Assembly: GCF_017161425.1 (NCBI RefSeq)
Contig: NZ_CP071057.1
Location: 3,225,501-3,289,500, forward strand
Direction of reading: 5' to 3'
DNA from: Marinicauda algicola
GTDB taxonomy: Bacteria; Pseudomonadota; Alphaproteobacteria; Caulobacterales; Maricaulaceae
DNA: 64,000 nucleotides
The first letter of the stretch is position 1; each line of letters opens with the position of its first letter. The position numbers were made by a program, and so were the translations under genes. The notes under the pieces were generated by a model that did no database searches, was not told the DNA's origin, and saw only the letters and a program-made list of their open reading frames with translations. This document shows positions 27,204-37,348 of this stretch, piece by piece.

Positions 27204-27773
27204 ATGAGATCCGTGCGCACCGCCATCGAGGATGTTCTCATTTTCGAGCCGACGCGTCATGGCGACGAGCGCGGGTTCTTTTCCGAGGTGTTCAATCTCT
27301 ATGCTTTCCGCCGCGCCGGCCTTCCTGAAAGCATAGAGTTCGTGCAGGACAACCATTCGCTTTCGGCCGAGCAAGGCACAGTTCGCGGACTGCATTATCA
27401 GGCACCGCCGCACGCGCAGAACAAGCTCGTGCGCGTTGCGCACGGGGCAATTCTCGACGTCGTTGTCGATGTCCGAAAGGGCTCGCCCACCTATGGCGAG
27501 CACGTCCGGGTCGAGTTGAGCCGGGACAACTGGCGCCAGGTCCTCGTGCCCGCCGGCTTCCTGCACGGTTTCGTGACATTGGCCCCAAACACCGAGGTTC
27601 TATACAAGGTCGACGCGTACTTCTCGCGCGAATGCGATGGATCGGTCAGATGGAACGATCCCGCGCTCGGTATCGACTGGGGGGTCGATGCCGATCAAGC
27701 CGTGATCTCACGCAAGGACCGCGAGGCGCCGAGCTTCGCAGACTTTGATTCTCCGTTCGCATATGACAGATAG
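27204..27773 (+). CDS. rfbC: dTDP-4-dehydrorhamnose 3,5-epimerase
   Basis: The 189-residue cupin epimerises dTDP-4-keto-6-deoxyglucose at C3 and C5 in dTDP-L-rhamnose synthesis. It shows [10 protein letters not shown], the QDNHSLS loop and GTVRGLHYQ with the catalytic His, [23 protein letters not shown], and GFLHGF. The Tyr in [12 protein letters not shown] is in place. ATG 27204 was preferred over an upstream in-frame start at 27141, which has no homology. The gene is the first of four rhamnose genes in the order C, B, D, A. Confidence 0.95.
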   Translation: MRSVRTAIEDVLIFEPTRHGDERGFFSEVFNLYAFRRAGLPESIEFVQDNHSLSAEQGTVRGLHYQAPPHAQNKLVRVAHGAILDVVVDVRKGSPTYGEHVRVELSRDNWRQVLVPAGFLHGFVTLAPNTEVLYKVDAYFSRECDGSVRWNDPALGIDWGVDADQAVISRKDREAPSFADFDSPFAYDR

Positions 27774-27811
27774 CGGCCGATGCTTGGCGGGCACAAAGAG
27801 GGGACAACACC

Positions 27812-28864
27812 ATGAAGCTTCTCGTTACGGGCGGCGCGGGCTTTATCGGCTCATGCGTCGTTCGCAAGGCCGTCCTCGAGCGCGGCTACGATATCGTTAA
27901 CGTCGACAAACTGACCTATGCGGCCAATCTGGACAATCTCGCGCCTGTCGCGGGCTCCGGCCGCCATACCCTGGTGCGCGCCGATATTGCCGACGAATCG
28001 CGGATGATTGAGGTCTTCGCCGATCATCAGCCCGATGCCGTCATGCACCTGGCCGCGGAATCCCACGTCGACCGCTCGATCGACGGGCCGGGCGATTTCA
28101 TCCGCACCAATATCGTGGGCACATACGCGCTGCTGCAGGCCGCGCGGGCCTATCTGTCTTCTGCGCCCGAAGCAGTGCGCGAGCGGTTTCGCTTCCATCA
28201 CGTGTCGACGGACGAAGTCTACGGATCGCTCGGCGAGGACGGAAAATTCGTCGAGACCACCCCGTATGCGCCGCGCTCGCCCTATTCGGCGAGCAAGGCC
28301 TCCTCGGATATGCTCGTGCGCGCCTGGGCGGAGACGTTCGATCTGCCGGTGGTAATTACCAACTGCTCGAATAATTACGGGCCCTATCAGTTTCCCGAAA
28401 AGCTCATTCCCGTCGTGACGCTCAATGCGCTGCACGGCCGGCCGATCCCGGTCTACGGGGACGGACGCAATGTGCGCGACTGGCTCTATGTCGACGACCA
28501 TGCCGACGCCCTGCTCGCCGTGCTCGAAAACGGACGCCTCTACGAGACTTACAATATCGGTGGCGACAACGAGATGGCCAATATCGATCTGGTGCGCGAG
28601 ATCTGCGCGATCATGGACCGACTTCGTCCGGAGGGCGCCCCCCACGCCGATCTCATCACCCATGTCACCGACCGCCCCGGGCACGACTTCCGCTATGCGA
28701 TCAACGCCGGTAAAATCAAGCAGGAGCTTGGCTGGTCGCCGCGTGTCAAGGGCTTCGACGGCCTCGAGGAGACGGTGCGCTGGTATCTGGACAATGAATG
28801 GTGGTGGCGGCCCCTGGCTGAAGCGGGCCAGACGGGAAAGCGGCTCGGGCTCGCGGAGAGCTGA
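27812..28864 (+). CDS. rfbB: dTDP-glucose 4,6-dehydratase
   Basis: The 350-residue extended-SDR enzyme turns dTDP-glucose into dTDP-4-keto-6-deoxyglucose. It has the NAD loop [34 protein letters not shown] with the catalytic Asp-Glu pair, [15 protein letters not shown] with Tyr-x3-Lys, and the [17 protein letters not shown] substrate loop. GAGGGG lies before ATG 27812. Its product is the branch point for rhamnose (rfbC, rfbD) and for the amino sugar made by the WecE-type enzyme at 45644. Confidence 0.97.
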   Translation: MKLLVTGGAGFIGSCVVRKAVLERGYDIVNVDKLTYAANLDNLAPVAGSGRHTLVRADIADESRMIEVFADHQPDAVMHLAAESHVDRSIDGPGDFIRTNIVGTYALLQAARAYLSSAPEAVRERFRFHHVSTDEVYGSLGEDGKFVETTPYAPRSPYSASKASSDMLVRAWAETFDLPVVITNCSNNYGPYQFPEKLIPVVTLNALHGRPIPVYGDGRNVRDWLYVDDHADALLAVLENGRLYETYNIGGDNEMANIDLVREICAIMDRLRPEGAPHADLITHVTDRPGHDFRYAINAGKIKQELGWSPRVKGFDGLEETVRWYLDNEWWWRPLAEAGQTGKRLGLAES

Positions 28865-28877
28865 GCGGGGACTGCCA

Positions 28878-29786
28878 ATGAAACGTGTCCCCATCCTGCA
28901 ATTCGGCGCGACAGGCCAAGTGGCGCGCGAGATGATCCTGCGCGCGGCTGCCGCCGGCGCGGATGTGCATGCCCTTCCCCGTGAGGCCTGCGATCTGACG
29001 GATTCGACGGCGGTCGCGCGCGCCGTCCTCGACGCGCCGGCCGGGACCGCGATCGTCGTGAACGCTGCTGCCTACACTGCGGTCGACAAGGCTGAAACCG
29101 ATCGCGAAACCGCGATGGCGGTCAATGCCGAGGCGCCCGCCGCGATGGCAAGGGCCTGCCAGGAGCGGGGGCTCGGCTTTATTCATCTGTCGACGGATTA
29201 TGTCTTCAACGGCGACAAGCCGACGCCTTACGTCGAGGACGATCCCGTCGCGCCAATCGGACGCTACGGGGAATCGAAGCTGGCCGGAGAGGCTGCGGTG
29301 CGCGAAGCCCACCCCGACGCGGTGATCATCCGGACATCGTGGGTCTTCTCTCCCTGGGGAAAGAATTTTCTGCGCACGATGATGCGCCTGGCTTGCGAGC
29401 GCGACGAGCTCGGCATCGTCGATGACCAGCACGGCAGTCCGACCCCGGCCGGTGAAGTGGCCGACGCCGTCCTGCGGGTGGCGGCGGTTCTTGCCGAAAA
29501 TCCGCAGGGCTATGGAGGCGTCTACCATTTCAGCGGCGGCGAGCCGACAACGTGGAAGCAGTTCGCCGACGCCATATTCGCCGAGATGACCCGGCGCGGC
29601 CTGAAGGTGCCCAGGGTCAACGCGATCACGACGTCGCAATATCCAACGCCTGCCGCAAGGCCGGCACACTCCGTGCTGGACTGCACCAAGATCGGCCGTG
29701 TTTTCAACATTCAACCAGCTGACTGGAAGGCCGCTCTGCGCCGCGACGTCGGGATGGCCGTCCAAGACGGGGACACATCGTCATGA
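28878..29786 (+). CDS. rfbD: dTDP-4-dehydrorhamnose reductase
   Basis: The 302-residue SDR enzyme completes dTDP-L-rhamnose. It has GATGQVAREM, NAAAYTAVDKAE, STDYVFNGDK, YGESKLAGE with Tyr-x3-Lys, IIRTSWVFS and a C-terminal RPAHSVLD. The long open frame in the database-style track begins inside rfbB; ATG 28878 follows a GGGG site and matches the family start. Its TGA overlaps the ATG of rfbA (ATGA), so the pair is translationally coupled. Confidence 0.96.
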   Translation: MKRVPILQFGATGQVAREMILRAAAAGADVHALPREACDLTDSTAVARAVLDAPAGTAIVVNAAAYTAVDKAETDRETAMAVNAEAPAAMARACQERGLGFIHLSTDYVFNGDKPTPYVEDDPVAPIGRYGESKLAGEAAVREAHPDAVIIRTSWVFSPWGKNFLRTMMRLACERDELGIVDDQHGSPTPAGEVADAVLRVAAVLAENPQGYGGVYHFSGGEPTTWKQFADAIFAEMTRRGLKVPRVNAITTSQYPTPAARPAHSVLDCTKIGRVFNIQPADWKAALRRDVGMAVQDGDTSS

Positions 29787-30649
29787 ATCGCAAGGGTATC
29801 ATTCTGGCCGGCGGAAGCGGGACGCGTCTCTACCCCCTGACGCGCGCGCTCTCCAAGCAGATCCTGCCTGTCTACGACAAGCCGATGATCTACTACCCGA
29901 TCTGGTCGCTGATGGCGGCCGGGATCCGGGAAATACTGATCATCACGACCGCCGAGCACCAGTCTCTGTTCCGCGAGCTGCTCGGTGACGGCAGGAAGTG
30001 GGGGCTGCGCTTCGAGTATGTCGTTCAGGATCGCCCAGAAGGCCTCGCTCAAGCGCTTGTTCTCGCCGAGGAGTTCCTCGAGGGCGGGCCCAGCGTGCTC
30101 ATTCTCGGAGATAACATCTTTTACGGTTCCGGCTTTCGCGAACTCTGCCGCGAGGCGAACGAGAAGCGTGAAGGCGCCACGATCTTCGCCTACGAGGTCG
30201 AGGATCCTCAGCGCTACGGCGTCGTCGAGTTCGATGCCACAGGCAAGGTGCTCAGTCTCGAGGAAAAGCCCCAGGAACCGCGCTCCCGGTATGCCGTCGT
30301 GGGGCTCTACTTCTTCGACGAACACGCCAGCGCGATGGCGAAGACGATTAAGCCGTCCGCGCGGGGTGAGCTTGAGATCACCGACCTCAACAGACTCTAT
30401 CTCGAGCGCGGCGCACTACACGTGAAGCGCATGGGCCGGGGCTATGCCTGGCTGGACACCGGAACAACGGAAAGCCTCCTGGAGGCTGCCGAATTCGTCC
30501 GGATCATAGAGCAGCGCCAAGGTCTCAAGGTGTCCTGCCCGGAAGAGGAAGCGTTCCGCTCCGGCTGGATCGACCGCGCGCAGCTGCGCACCCTGGCGGA
30601 GGAACTGCAGAAGAGCCCTTACGGCCAGTATCTGAAAAAGCTTGTCTGA
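29783..30649 (+). CDS. rfbA: Glucose-1-phosphate thymidylyltransferase
   Basis: The 288-residue enzyme makes dTDP-glucose. It shows the nucleotidyltransferase signature GGSGTRLYPLT, SKQILPVYDKPMIYYP, VLILGDNIFYG and WLDTGT. Length is standard. This is the intact counterpart of the fragment at 18128-18391. It closes the rfbCBDA operon. The giant methyltransferase-glycosyltransferase gene starts 81 bases later on the same strand. Confidence 0.97.
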   Translation: MNRKGIILAGGSGTRLYPLTRALSKQILPVYDKPMIYYPIWSLMAAGIREILIITTAEHQSLFRELLGDGRKWGLRFEYVVQDRPEGLAQALVLAEEFLEGGPSVLILGDNIFYGSGFRELCREANEKREGATIFAYEVEDPQRYGVVEFDATGKVLSLEEKPQEPRSRYAVVGLYFFDEHASAMAKTIKPSARGELEITDLNRLYLERGALHVKRMGRGYAWLDTGTTESLLEAAEFVRIIEQRQGLKVSCPEEEAFRSGWIDRAQLRTLAEELQKSPYGQYLKKLV

Positions 30650-30730
30650 GGCGGCAGGTGGACGTTCCGCTGGCGAGGCGTGCGGCTTCGCAAAGAATAT
30701 GGTGAATGGGATCGACGGAAGACTGGGCCG

Positions 30731-33700
30731 ATGGCTGACGGAAAGATGAAGAGCGAAGACGCCGCGCAAACCCGATCGCGTTCGAGCAAGCGCTCGCGCG
30801 GCGAAGCGAAGGCCGATTCCAGTTTCGCTTCAGATACCCAGAAGGCCGGCAAGAAGTCCAGGTCCCAATCCTCGCGCGCGTCCAAATCTAAGAAGAAGGG
30901 CAATTCGACGCGCGCTGCGAAGCGCGCCGAGACGTCCGGAAGCGTCGACACGTCCAAGTCCCGTTCCGGCGCGGCTTCGGCTGCGCCCGCGAAAGCCGGT
31001 TCGGCGGCGAAGGCAGGCAAGCGGTCCAAGGCTGAGGAGAATGCCGGAGACGCCAGGAAGTCTCGTGCCACAGCCAAGAAGGGCGCAGGCACCGCCAGCG
31101 GACGCACGCGAAGCCCGGCCAAGGCTGGCACTGCGTCGAAGCCGCCGCGCGCCCCCTCCGGCGCGAAAGGCGCGGCCGTCGAGGCGGCGGATCGAGCCGG
31201 GGCAAAGCCCAACGGGCCCCTCGCGCTCTCGCTGGACCAGCCCGGTAACCTCGAAGGCATCGAGGCCACCGGTGAGCGCTTCATTCCCGGTTCGAACATG
31301 TCGACCGAAGTCATGCTCGAGCACATGCACCGCTATGTCGCCGCAGCCGAGCTGTGCCGGGAAAGGCATGTTCTCGATATCGCCTCCGGCTCGGGTTACG
31401 GCTCTTTCCTGCTGGGTCAGACCGCCGCCTCGGTGCTCGGCGTCGATGTCGATCACGCCGCGATCAGGGATGCCCAGCGGGTCTTTGCTAGCGATACGGT
31501 CTCGTTCCGTAGAGGCTCGGCCGAAGCCATACCCGCCGGCGACAACAGCTTCGACTGCGTCGTGAGCTTCGAAACCATCGAGCACATCGAGGCTCACGAT
31601 CAGTTCCTGACGGAAATCCGAAGGGTCTTGAAGCCGGGCGGCCTCCTCATCATGAGTTCGCCTGACAAGGTGATCTACAACGCCGCTCAGCCCGAACCGA
31701 ACCCATACCACCTCAAGGAACTCACCGAGCACGAGTTCCGCAGCCTGCTTGCCAGGTATTTCGAGAACGTCTCGATCGCGCGGCAGCGCGTCACCGTCGC
31801 TTCGGTGCTCGCGAGCGATGAGGACGAAGCCGGGACCTTGCGCTTTGGCGGCCAGCGCTCGGATCAGGGCCGGATCGAAGTCAGCCGGATCCTGCCCGAA
31901 AGCCCCTATTTGATCGCGTTGTGTTCCGATCTCGAACTACCCAAGCTGCCCACGGGGCTCTTCGAAGGGGTCCGCAGGATCAATCCCATCGCCTCTCTCG
32001 AGGGGGGCGTCGCGGAGCGCGATGCGCGCATCGTGTCCCAGATGCGCGAGATCGAAGAGCTGCGGCAGGCCGAAGAGCGAATCCGCTCGGAGATCGACAC
32101 GGAAAAGGCACGGCTAGAAGGCGAGCGCCAACAGCTGAAAAAGGACTATCAGGACCGCGACGCCGAGATGCGTCGGCGTAAGGACATGGCGGATGCCGAT
32201 TTCGCCCGCAAGAGGAAGGAGATCGAGAATGAACTTCGGCTCTTGGGGCGCGAACGCGAGGTCTGGGAAAAGGAAAAGGCGCAACGCGACTCCCGATATG
32301 AAACCCAGATCGAGGCGCTCGATCGCGAGGTCAGGCGGCTGACCCAGTCGCTTGGTATCGCGGAGGGCGAACTCGCGGAGCTGACCCGGGAAAGACTCGA
32401 CCTGGCCGTCAAGCTCGCGGATTCCCAGGCCCGGCTCGAGAGCCGGTCGGAGAGGGCGGAGGAACTGAGCGCTCGTGCGGCGAAGCTTGAGGAGGCCCTG
32501 GTACGGGCGCGAAGCGAGTTCGAGGATCGAACTCGCCAGCTTCGCGAGACCGAGGGCGAGCGCGATGCATTGAAAGCCCAGATCGGGGAGGCCGTCGACC
32601 GTGTCCAGCAACTCGAAACCGCGATGCAGGACCGCGAGCAGGCCCTGAACGCGCTGGCGCAGGAGCGCGAGACCCTGCGCCAGGAGGCCGTCGAGGCTGC
32701 CGAACGCATCGAGCGCCTGGAGGCGAGCGGGCGCGAGCGCGAAGAGGCCCTGAACGCGCTGGCGCAGGAGCGCGAGACCCTGCGCCAGGAGACCGTCGAG
32801 GCTGCCGAACGCATCGAGCGCCTGGAGGCGAGCGGGCGCGAGCGCGAAGAGGCCCTGAACGCGCTGGCGCAGGAGCGCGAGACCCTGCGCCAGGAGATCG
32901 TCGAGGCTGCCGAACGCCTAGAGGCAAGCGGCCGCGAGCGGGACGAGGCGCAGCGCCGCAATGACGATCTCGCATCGGCACTGGTCGACGCGCAGCGCGA
33001 GAGAGACGAACGCGAGGCGCAGCTAAGTGCCCTCCAAGATGATGTCGCCAAGGTCCGTCAGCGCCACGAATCCGATCTCAGGGCGCTCGATGCCGCAAAT
33101 GCCGAGGCCGCACGGCTCGGCGAGCGAGCGCGCCGTGCGGCCGAGCTGGAGCAGGAGATCATCCAGCTTTGGGCCAGTGATGCGCGCCGGCGCACGCTGC
33201 GCCGTGCCGGCCGCTATCTGGCCCGCAAGGGCCAGGCCGGAAGGGCCGCGGCCCTGCTCAGCGGACTCTACCAGCCCGGCCTTCTCGTCCGGCCCTTGCG
33301 GGCGATATCTGTTCTCAATCAGGCCAAGGTCCTGGAACGGAGTTCGCTCTTCGATGCGGACTTTTACCGCAGCACCTATCCCGACGTGGCCAGCCGCGGC
33401 GAGGACCCCGTGCTCCACTATCTGCTTCGCGGAGCGGACGAGGGCAGGAATCCCGGTCCGGATTTTTCCACGCGGCGCTATCTCAGTCAGAATCCCGATG
33501 TCGCCAGCAGCGGTCTGAACCCGCTCTACCACTTCATCAAATTCGGTGTGAACGAGAACCGGTCCACCGGTCTGTTGTCGCGCCCTCCCGGCCCCGTTGC
33601 CGATCAGGGCGCGGAACCGCCGGCCGAGGAAGTCTATTCCTACGAGATCCGCCCGGACGATATCGTGAAGAGCGAAGTCCAGGCGGGAGAAAATTTCCTG

Positions 33701-35725
33701 AGCGCTCACGCCCTGCTTGGCGACGCGCCGCGGTTCGGCGCCGCCGTAGAGGAGCTGGCGCGTCTGCGTCCGTCCTATGTCACCACCCCCGAAACCGTGC
33801 CGGCCGTCTCGATCGTCATCCCGGTCTACGGTCAGCTGGCCTATACCTTGAACTGCTTGTCCTCGCTCGCGGGCCATCATAGCGGCCACGGCGCCGAAAT
33901 CATCGTCGTCGACGACTCCTCGATCGATGAAACCCCGACCTATCTGCCGCAAATCCCCTGGATCCGGTATGTCCGTCAGCCAAAGAACGGGGGCTTCATC
34001 GCGTCGTGCAACCGCGGCGCCGCCGAGGCGCGCGGCCAGACGCTGGTTTTCCTGAACAACGACACGCGCGTCGTGCCGGGCTGGCTCGACGAGTTGATCG
34101 GCTCGTTCTCGCTGTTCCCCGATGCCGGTCTGGTCGGTTCGAAGCTCTTCTATCCCGACGGCAGCCTGCAGGAAGCCGGCGGTATCGTATGGCGTGACGG
34201 TTCGGCCTGGAATTACGGGCGAAACGACGATCCGGGACGTCCCGAATACTGCTACGCGCGCCAGGTCGATTACTGTTCGGGGGCCTCGATCGCGGTTCCG
34301 CGCACGGTATGGGACGAAGTCGGTGGCTTCGACGGGGAGTACTACGAACGCTCCTATTGCGAGGATTCAGACCTCGCCTTCCAGATCCGCGCAACCGGGC
34401 GCGAGACTTGGTTCCAGCCCCTCTCGCGCGTCGTTCACTACGAAGGCAAGACGTCCGGTACGGATCTGGGCGGCGGCGAGAAGGCCTACCAGGTCAGAAA
34501 CCAGAAGAAATTCTTCGACCGCTGGTCCGTCGTGCTCGAGCGGCATGCCCCGAACGGCGTGGAGCCATTCCTGGAGTCGGACAGGCCCCGCAAGGGCCTG
34601 GCTCTGGTGTTCGACGCGAACACGCCACGCCCCGATCATGACGCGGGATCCATCACCGCGCTGAGCTATCTTGATTCCTATCTCGCCATGGGCTTGCGGC
34701 CGGTCTTCGCGGCCCAGGACAATTTCCTTTACCTGGGCCGCTATACGCGCGACATGCAGCGGCGCGGGATCATGGTCGTGTACTCGCCCTACTACAAGAC
34801 GGTGGAAAGCGTGATCGCGCTTGCGCGCACGAAGGATGCGCTGGTCCAGGCCTTCCGCCATCAGGTCGGCGAGGCCGTCATCCGGCCCCTTCGCGATGCG
34901 AGGCCGGATATTCCCTTCATCTTCCACAACTCGGATCTGCACTTTCAGAGAATGCAGCGCGAAGCGAGTCTGACCGGGGATTCCGAGCTGTTCTCGCGCG
35001 CCGAGCAGGTCAAGGCCAGGGAATTGCAGATGTTCCGGGCTGCGGACTGCAACATCGTCCATACGCCGGAGGAGGCGAAAACTCTCAACGATCTCGAAGC
35101 CGGGCTCAATGTGCAGGTTCTGCCGCACGTCTATCCGGTTCACGGGACGCAAACCGAGTTCTCCAGGCGCTTCGATATCGCCTTTCTCGGCGGCTATCGT
35201 CATCCGCCCAATGTCGACGCGGTGCGCTGGTTCGCGCAGTCCATCTGGCCGCAGCTGAAGGCAAGGCTCGGCGGTGCACGTTTCCTGGCCATCGGCGCGG
35301 AGCCACCGCCGGAACTGCTTTCGCTGCAGGCCGACGATTTCGTGGTGACGGGGCGGGTGGACGATCTGCGTCCCTATCTGGATTCGGTCCGCGTCTTCGT
35401 CGCTCCCCTGCGTTACGGCGCGGGGCTGAAGGCGAAAGTCGCCACGGCCCTGTCCTACGGGGTGCCCTCGGTCGTCACATCCGTCGCGGCGGAGGGTATG
35501 GAGCTCGCGGCCGAGCGTGAAGTGCTCATTGCCGACGAGGCCGGGGCGTTCTGCGACGCCGTCGAGCGGCTGTACAATGATGAAGCGCTCTGGAAGTACA
35601 TGTCGGTGGCCGGCCAAAATTTCGTGCAGCGCAACTATTCCGAGTGGAAAGCCCGGAAGAAGGTTCTGCAAATCGTCTCATCCGCGCGGCGAAACCGCAA
35701 CGCACGCCAGGTTCAGGAAAAGTAG
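30731..35725 (+). CDS. Giant methyltransferase - coiled coil - dual glycosyltransferase protein
   Basis: The 1664-residue protein has five zones. Residues 1-170 are a Lys/Arg/Ser/Ala-rich low-complexity tail resembling histone H1. Residues 180-370 are a class I methyltransferase (VLDIASGSGYGS; VLKPGGLLIMSS). About 425-815 is a long coiled coil with tandem repeats. About 870-945 holds two copies of a Tyr-Pro-Asp-Val motif (STYPDVASRGEDP; SQNPDVASSGLNP) seen in some polysaccharide glycosyltransferases. About 1020-1250 is a GT2 domain (VSIVIPVYG, VVDDSS, FLNNDTR), and the last 370 residues are a GT4-like domain ending in PLRYGAGLKAKVATALSYG. ATG 30731 was preferred to GTG 30680. The methyltransferase, coiled coil and exporter context recall WbdD, a chain terminator and length ruler. 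Confidence 0.9.
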   Translation: MADGKMKSEDAAQTRSRSSKRSRGEAKADSSFASDTQKAGKKSRSQSSRASKSKKKGNSTRAAKRAETSGSVDTSKSRSGAASAAPAKAGSAAKAGKRSKAEENAGDARKSRATAKKGAGTASGRTRSPAKAGTASKPPRAPSGAKGAAVEAADRAGAKPNGPLALSLDQPGNLEGIEATGERFIPGSNMSTEVMLEHMHRYVAAAELCRERHVLDIASGSGYGSFLLGQTAASVLGVDVDHAAIRDAQRVFASDTVSFRRGSAEAIPAGDNSFDCVVSFETIEHIEAHDQFLTEIRRVLKPGGLLIMSSPDKVIYNAAQPEPNPYHLKELTEHEFRSLLARYFENVSIARQRVTVASVLASDEDEAGTLRFGGQRSDQGRIEVSRILPESPYLIALCSDLELPKLPTGLFEGVRRINPIASLEGGVAERDARIVSQMREIEELRQAEERIRSEIDTEKARLEGERQQLKKDYQDRDAEMRRRKDMADADFARKRKEIENELRLLGREREVWEKEKAQRDSRYETQIEALDREVRRLTQSLGIAEGELAELTRERLDLAVKLADSQARLESRSERAEELSARAAKLEEALVRARSEFEDRTRQLRETEGERDALKAQIGEAVDRVQQLETAMQDREQALNALAQERETLRQEAVEAAERIERLEASGREREEALNALAQERETLRQETVEAAERIERLEASGREREEALNALAQERETLRQEIVEAAERLEASGRERDEAQRRNDDLASALVDAQRERDEREAQLSALQDDVAKVRQRHESDLRALDAANAEAARLGERARRAAELEQEIIQLWASDARRRTLRRAGRYLARKGQAGRAAALLSGLYQPGLLVRPLRAISVLNQAKVLERSSLFDADFYRSTYPDVASRGEDPVLHYLLRGADEGRNPGPDFSTRRYLSQNPDVASSGLNPLYHFIKFGVNENRSTGLLSRPPGPVADQGAEPPAEEVYSYEIRPDDIVKSEVQAGENFLSAHALLGDAPRFGAAVEELARLRPSYVTTPETVPAVSIVIPVYGQLAYTLNCLSSLAGHHSGHGAEIIVVDDSSIDETPTYLPQIPWIRYVRQPKNGGFIASCNRGAAEARGQTLVFLNNDTRVVPGWLDELIGSFSLFPDAGLVGSKLFYPDGSLQEAGGIVWRDGSAWNYGRNDDPGRPEYCYARQVDYCSGASIAVPRTVWDEVGGFDGEYYERSYCEDSDLAFQIRATGRETWFQPLSRVVHYEGKTSGTDLGGGEKAYQVRNQKKFFDRWSVVLERHAPNGVEPFLESDRPRKGLALVFDANTPRPDHDAGSITALSYLDSYLAMGLRPVFAAQDNFLYLGRYTRDMQRRGIMVVYSPYYKTVESVIALARTKDALVQAFRHQVGEAVIRPLRDARPDIPFIFHNSDLHFQRMQREASLTGDSELFSRAEQVKARELQMFRAADCNIVHTPEEAKTLNDLEAGLNVQVLPHVYPVHGTQTEFSRRFDIAFLGGYRHPPNVDAVRWFAQSIWPQLKARLGGARFLAIGAEPPPELLSLQADDFVVTGRVDDLRPYLDSVRVFVAPLRYGAGLKAKVATALSYGVPSVVTSVAAEGMELAAEREVLIADEAGAFCDAVERLYNDEALWKYMSVAGQNFVQRNYSEWKARKKVLQIVSSARRNRNARQVQEK
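32641..32946 (+). repeat. 105-bp in-frame tandem repeat in the coiled-coil region
   Basis: Units at 32641-32745 and 32746-32850 differ at one base in 105 (GCC to ACC). A third, at 32851-32946, starts almost identically, lacks nine bases late in the unit, then diverges. Each full unit encodes 35 residues (ALNALAQERETLRQE and on), exactly five heptads, so adding or losing a unit keeps the coiled-coil register and the frame. Near-identity implies recent duplication or gene conversion. Confidence 0.95.
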
Positions 35726-36463
35726 ATGAAAGAGTGTAGCAAGTTCGTCCTTCGCCGATCGAACGACAAGAAGTTCGCGTGCAAGTATCTCGTCGGAGAC
35801 GGCGTGGACATCGGCGGCGAACCCGATCCGCTCGCCCTGTATCGCACCGTCTTTCCGCTGATTACCAGCGTGAAGACCTGGGATCTCGGCGATGGCGACG
35901 CCCAGTTCATGGCCGGCGTGGAAGACGGCCGCTACGACTTCGTGTTCTCCAGCCATTGCCTCGAGCATCTGCGCGATCCCTTCGAGGGACTGAAGAACTG
36001 GTTGCGCGTGGTGAAGCCGGGCGGACACATCGTCTTCATGATCCCCGAGGAGGACATGTACGAGCGGGGCGTATGGCCCAGCACCCACAACCGCGACCAC
36101 AAGCGCACCTTCACGGTCTTCAAGGAGAAGAGCTGGAGCCCGGATACCACCAATGTGCTCGATCTCGTGAAATCGCTCGGAGCGTATGCGGATCTGCGCC
36201 ATCTGCAGGTCATCGACCAGACCTACCACCAGGACTGGCCGCGGTACGATCAGACGCTGACGCCGGTGACCGAAGCCGCCATCGAAGTGGTCATCCGCAA
36301 GCGCACGGACGAGGAAGTTCAGGCCGGCGGACGCCATCTGACGCAGTCCGAGCAGCCGAGCCCGTTTGTGAGGCGCTATCTCAACCAGTACAAGGCCGAT
36401 CATGAGGTGCTGAAGCGTCATACCGACAAGGACAAGCTGTTCTCCGACGAGTCCGAGGTTTGA
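35726..36463 (+). CDS. SAM-dependent methyltransferase, probably glycan-directed
   Basis: The 245-residue protein has a compact methyltransferase-11-like fold. The first strand reads GVDIGGEPDPL, in place of the usual glycine loop. Then come FVFSSHCLEHLRDP and LRVVKPGGHIVFMIPEED, and a THNRDHKRTFT block near residue 120 that recurs in polysaccharide methyltransferases. It starts on the base after the stop of the giant gene and precedes the exporter genes, so all are one operon. It may methylate a chain end or a sugar in the repeat. The substrate is unknown. Confidence 0.82.
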   Translation: MKECSKFVLRRSNDKKFACKYLVGDGVDIGGEPDPLALYRTVFPLITSVKTWDLGDGDAQFMAGVEDGRYDFVFSSHCLEHLRDPFEGLKNWLRVVKPGGHIVFMIPEEDMYERGVWPSTHNRDHKRTFTVFKEKSWSPDTTNVLDLVKSLGAYADLRHLQVIDQTYHQDWPRYDQTLTPVTEAAIEVVIRKRTDEEVQAGGRHLTQSEQPSPFVRRYLNQYKADHEVLKRHTDKDKLFSDESEV

Positions 36464-36499
36464 CGAGATCGGTCCGGCCCGCTGGTGGCCGGAGGCTTG

Positions 36500-37348
36500 A
36501 TGGGCATCGCTGCGGCCGGGCCCGTGCCCTTTCGCTTCGGTCTTAGGAAGAGTGGAATGTTCAGAAGGTTCTCGCGGACACTGGAACTGGTGGTCTCCTT
36601 CTCGAGCCGCGAGATCGAGGGGCGTTACCGATTCAGTTTTCTCGGCCTGATCTGGCTCGTCGCCGTGCCGGTGATCATGCTGGTGATGTTCGCATTCGTC
36701 TTCAGCGTGATTTTCCAGGCACGCTGGCCGAATATCGAGATCGAGTCCCGCTCCGCCTTCGCCGTGATCCTCTTCGTGGGCCTTGCCACGCACAGCTTCG
36801 TTTCAGAAGCGATCACCCGCGCGCCCTCCGCGATCGTCGCCAATGCGGGGCTCATCTGCCGAACGGCGGTCCCGCCGGAAGTGCCGCCCTTGAGCGCATT
36901 TCTCGTCGCGCTGATCGGCTTCGTGCTCAACGCGTTAGTGATCCTGGTGGCCTATCTGGTCGTGTTCTGGCCGGGCAGCTGGACCGGCGTTCTGGCCGTT
37001 CCCGCGGCGTTGCCGATGCTTCCGCTGGTGCTCGGCCTCGTGCTGTTGCTCGCGGCGGGCGGAGTTTACGTGCGCGACCTCGTTCATCTGATCGGTCCGG
37101 TTTCCATGGCCTTGCTTTTTCTTTGCCCGATCTTCTATTCCCTAGAGAATGTTCCAGAATCCATGCGTGACGCGCTCCTGTTCAACCCGCTGACGATACC
37201 CGTGCTCAACATGCGCGCGGCGCTGTTCGGAACCGAGGGCGCCGGGGTGATGCTGACCATGCTGCACACCGTCTGCAGCGTCCTCGTGATGGGGATCGGC
37301 GCTGGGGCGTTTCTCGCACTCAAGAGAGGCTTTGATGACCGACTCTGA
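36500..37348 (+). CDS. wzm: ABC-2 type polysaccharide export permease
   Basis: The 282-residue inner-membrane protein has about six membrane segments, spread over residues 50-280, and a conserved amphipathic N-terminal region (LVVSFSSREIEGRYRFSFLGLIW) typical of Wzm/KpsM permeases. GGAGG lies four bases before ATG 36500; further starts upstream and at 36557 are less likely. It pairs with the ATPase that overlaps it by 14 bases. The pair should carry a finished, undecaprenyl-linked glycan from the cytoplasm to the periplasm. Confidence 0.92.
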   Translation: MGIAAAGPVPFRFGLRKSGMFRRFSRTLELVVSFSSREIEGRYRFSFLGLIWLVAVPVIMLVMFAFVFSVIFQARWPNIEIESRSAFAVILFVGLATHSFVSEAITRAPSAIVANAGLICRTAVPPEVPPLSAFLVALIGFVLNALVILVAYLVVFWPGSWTGVLAVPAALPMLPLVLGLVLLLAAGGVYVRDLVHLIGPVSMALLFLCPIFYSLENVPESMRDALLFNPLTIPVLNMRAALFGTEGAGVMLTMLHTVCSVLVMGIGAGAFLALKRGFDDRL

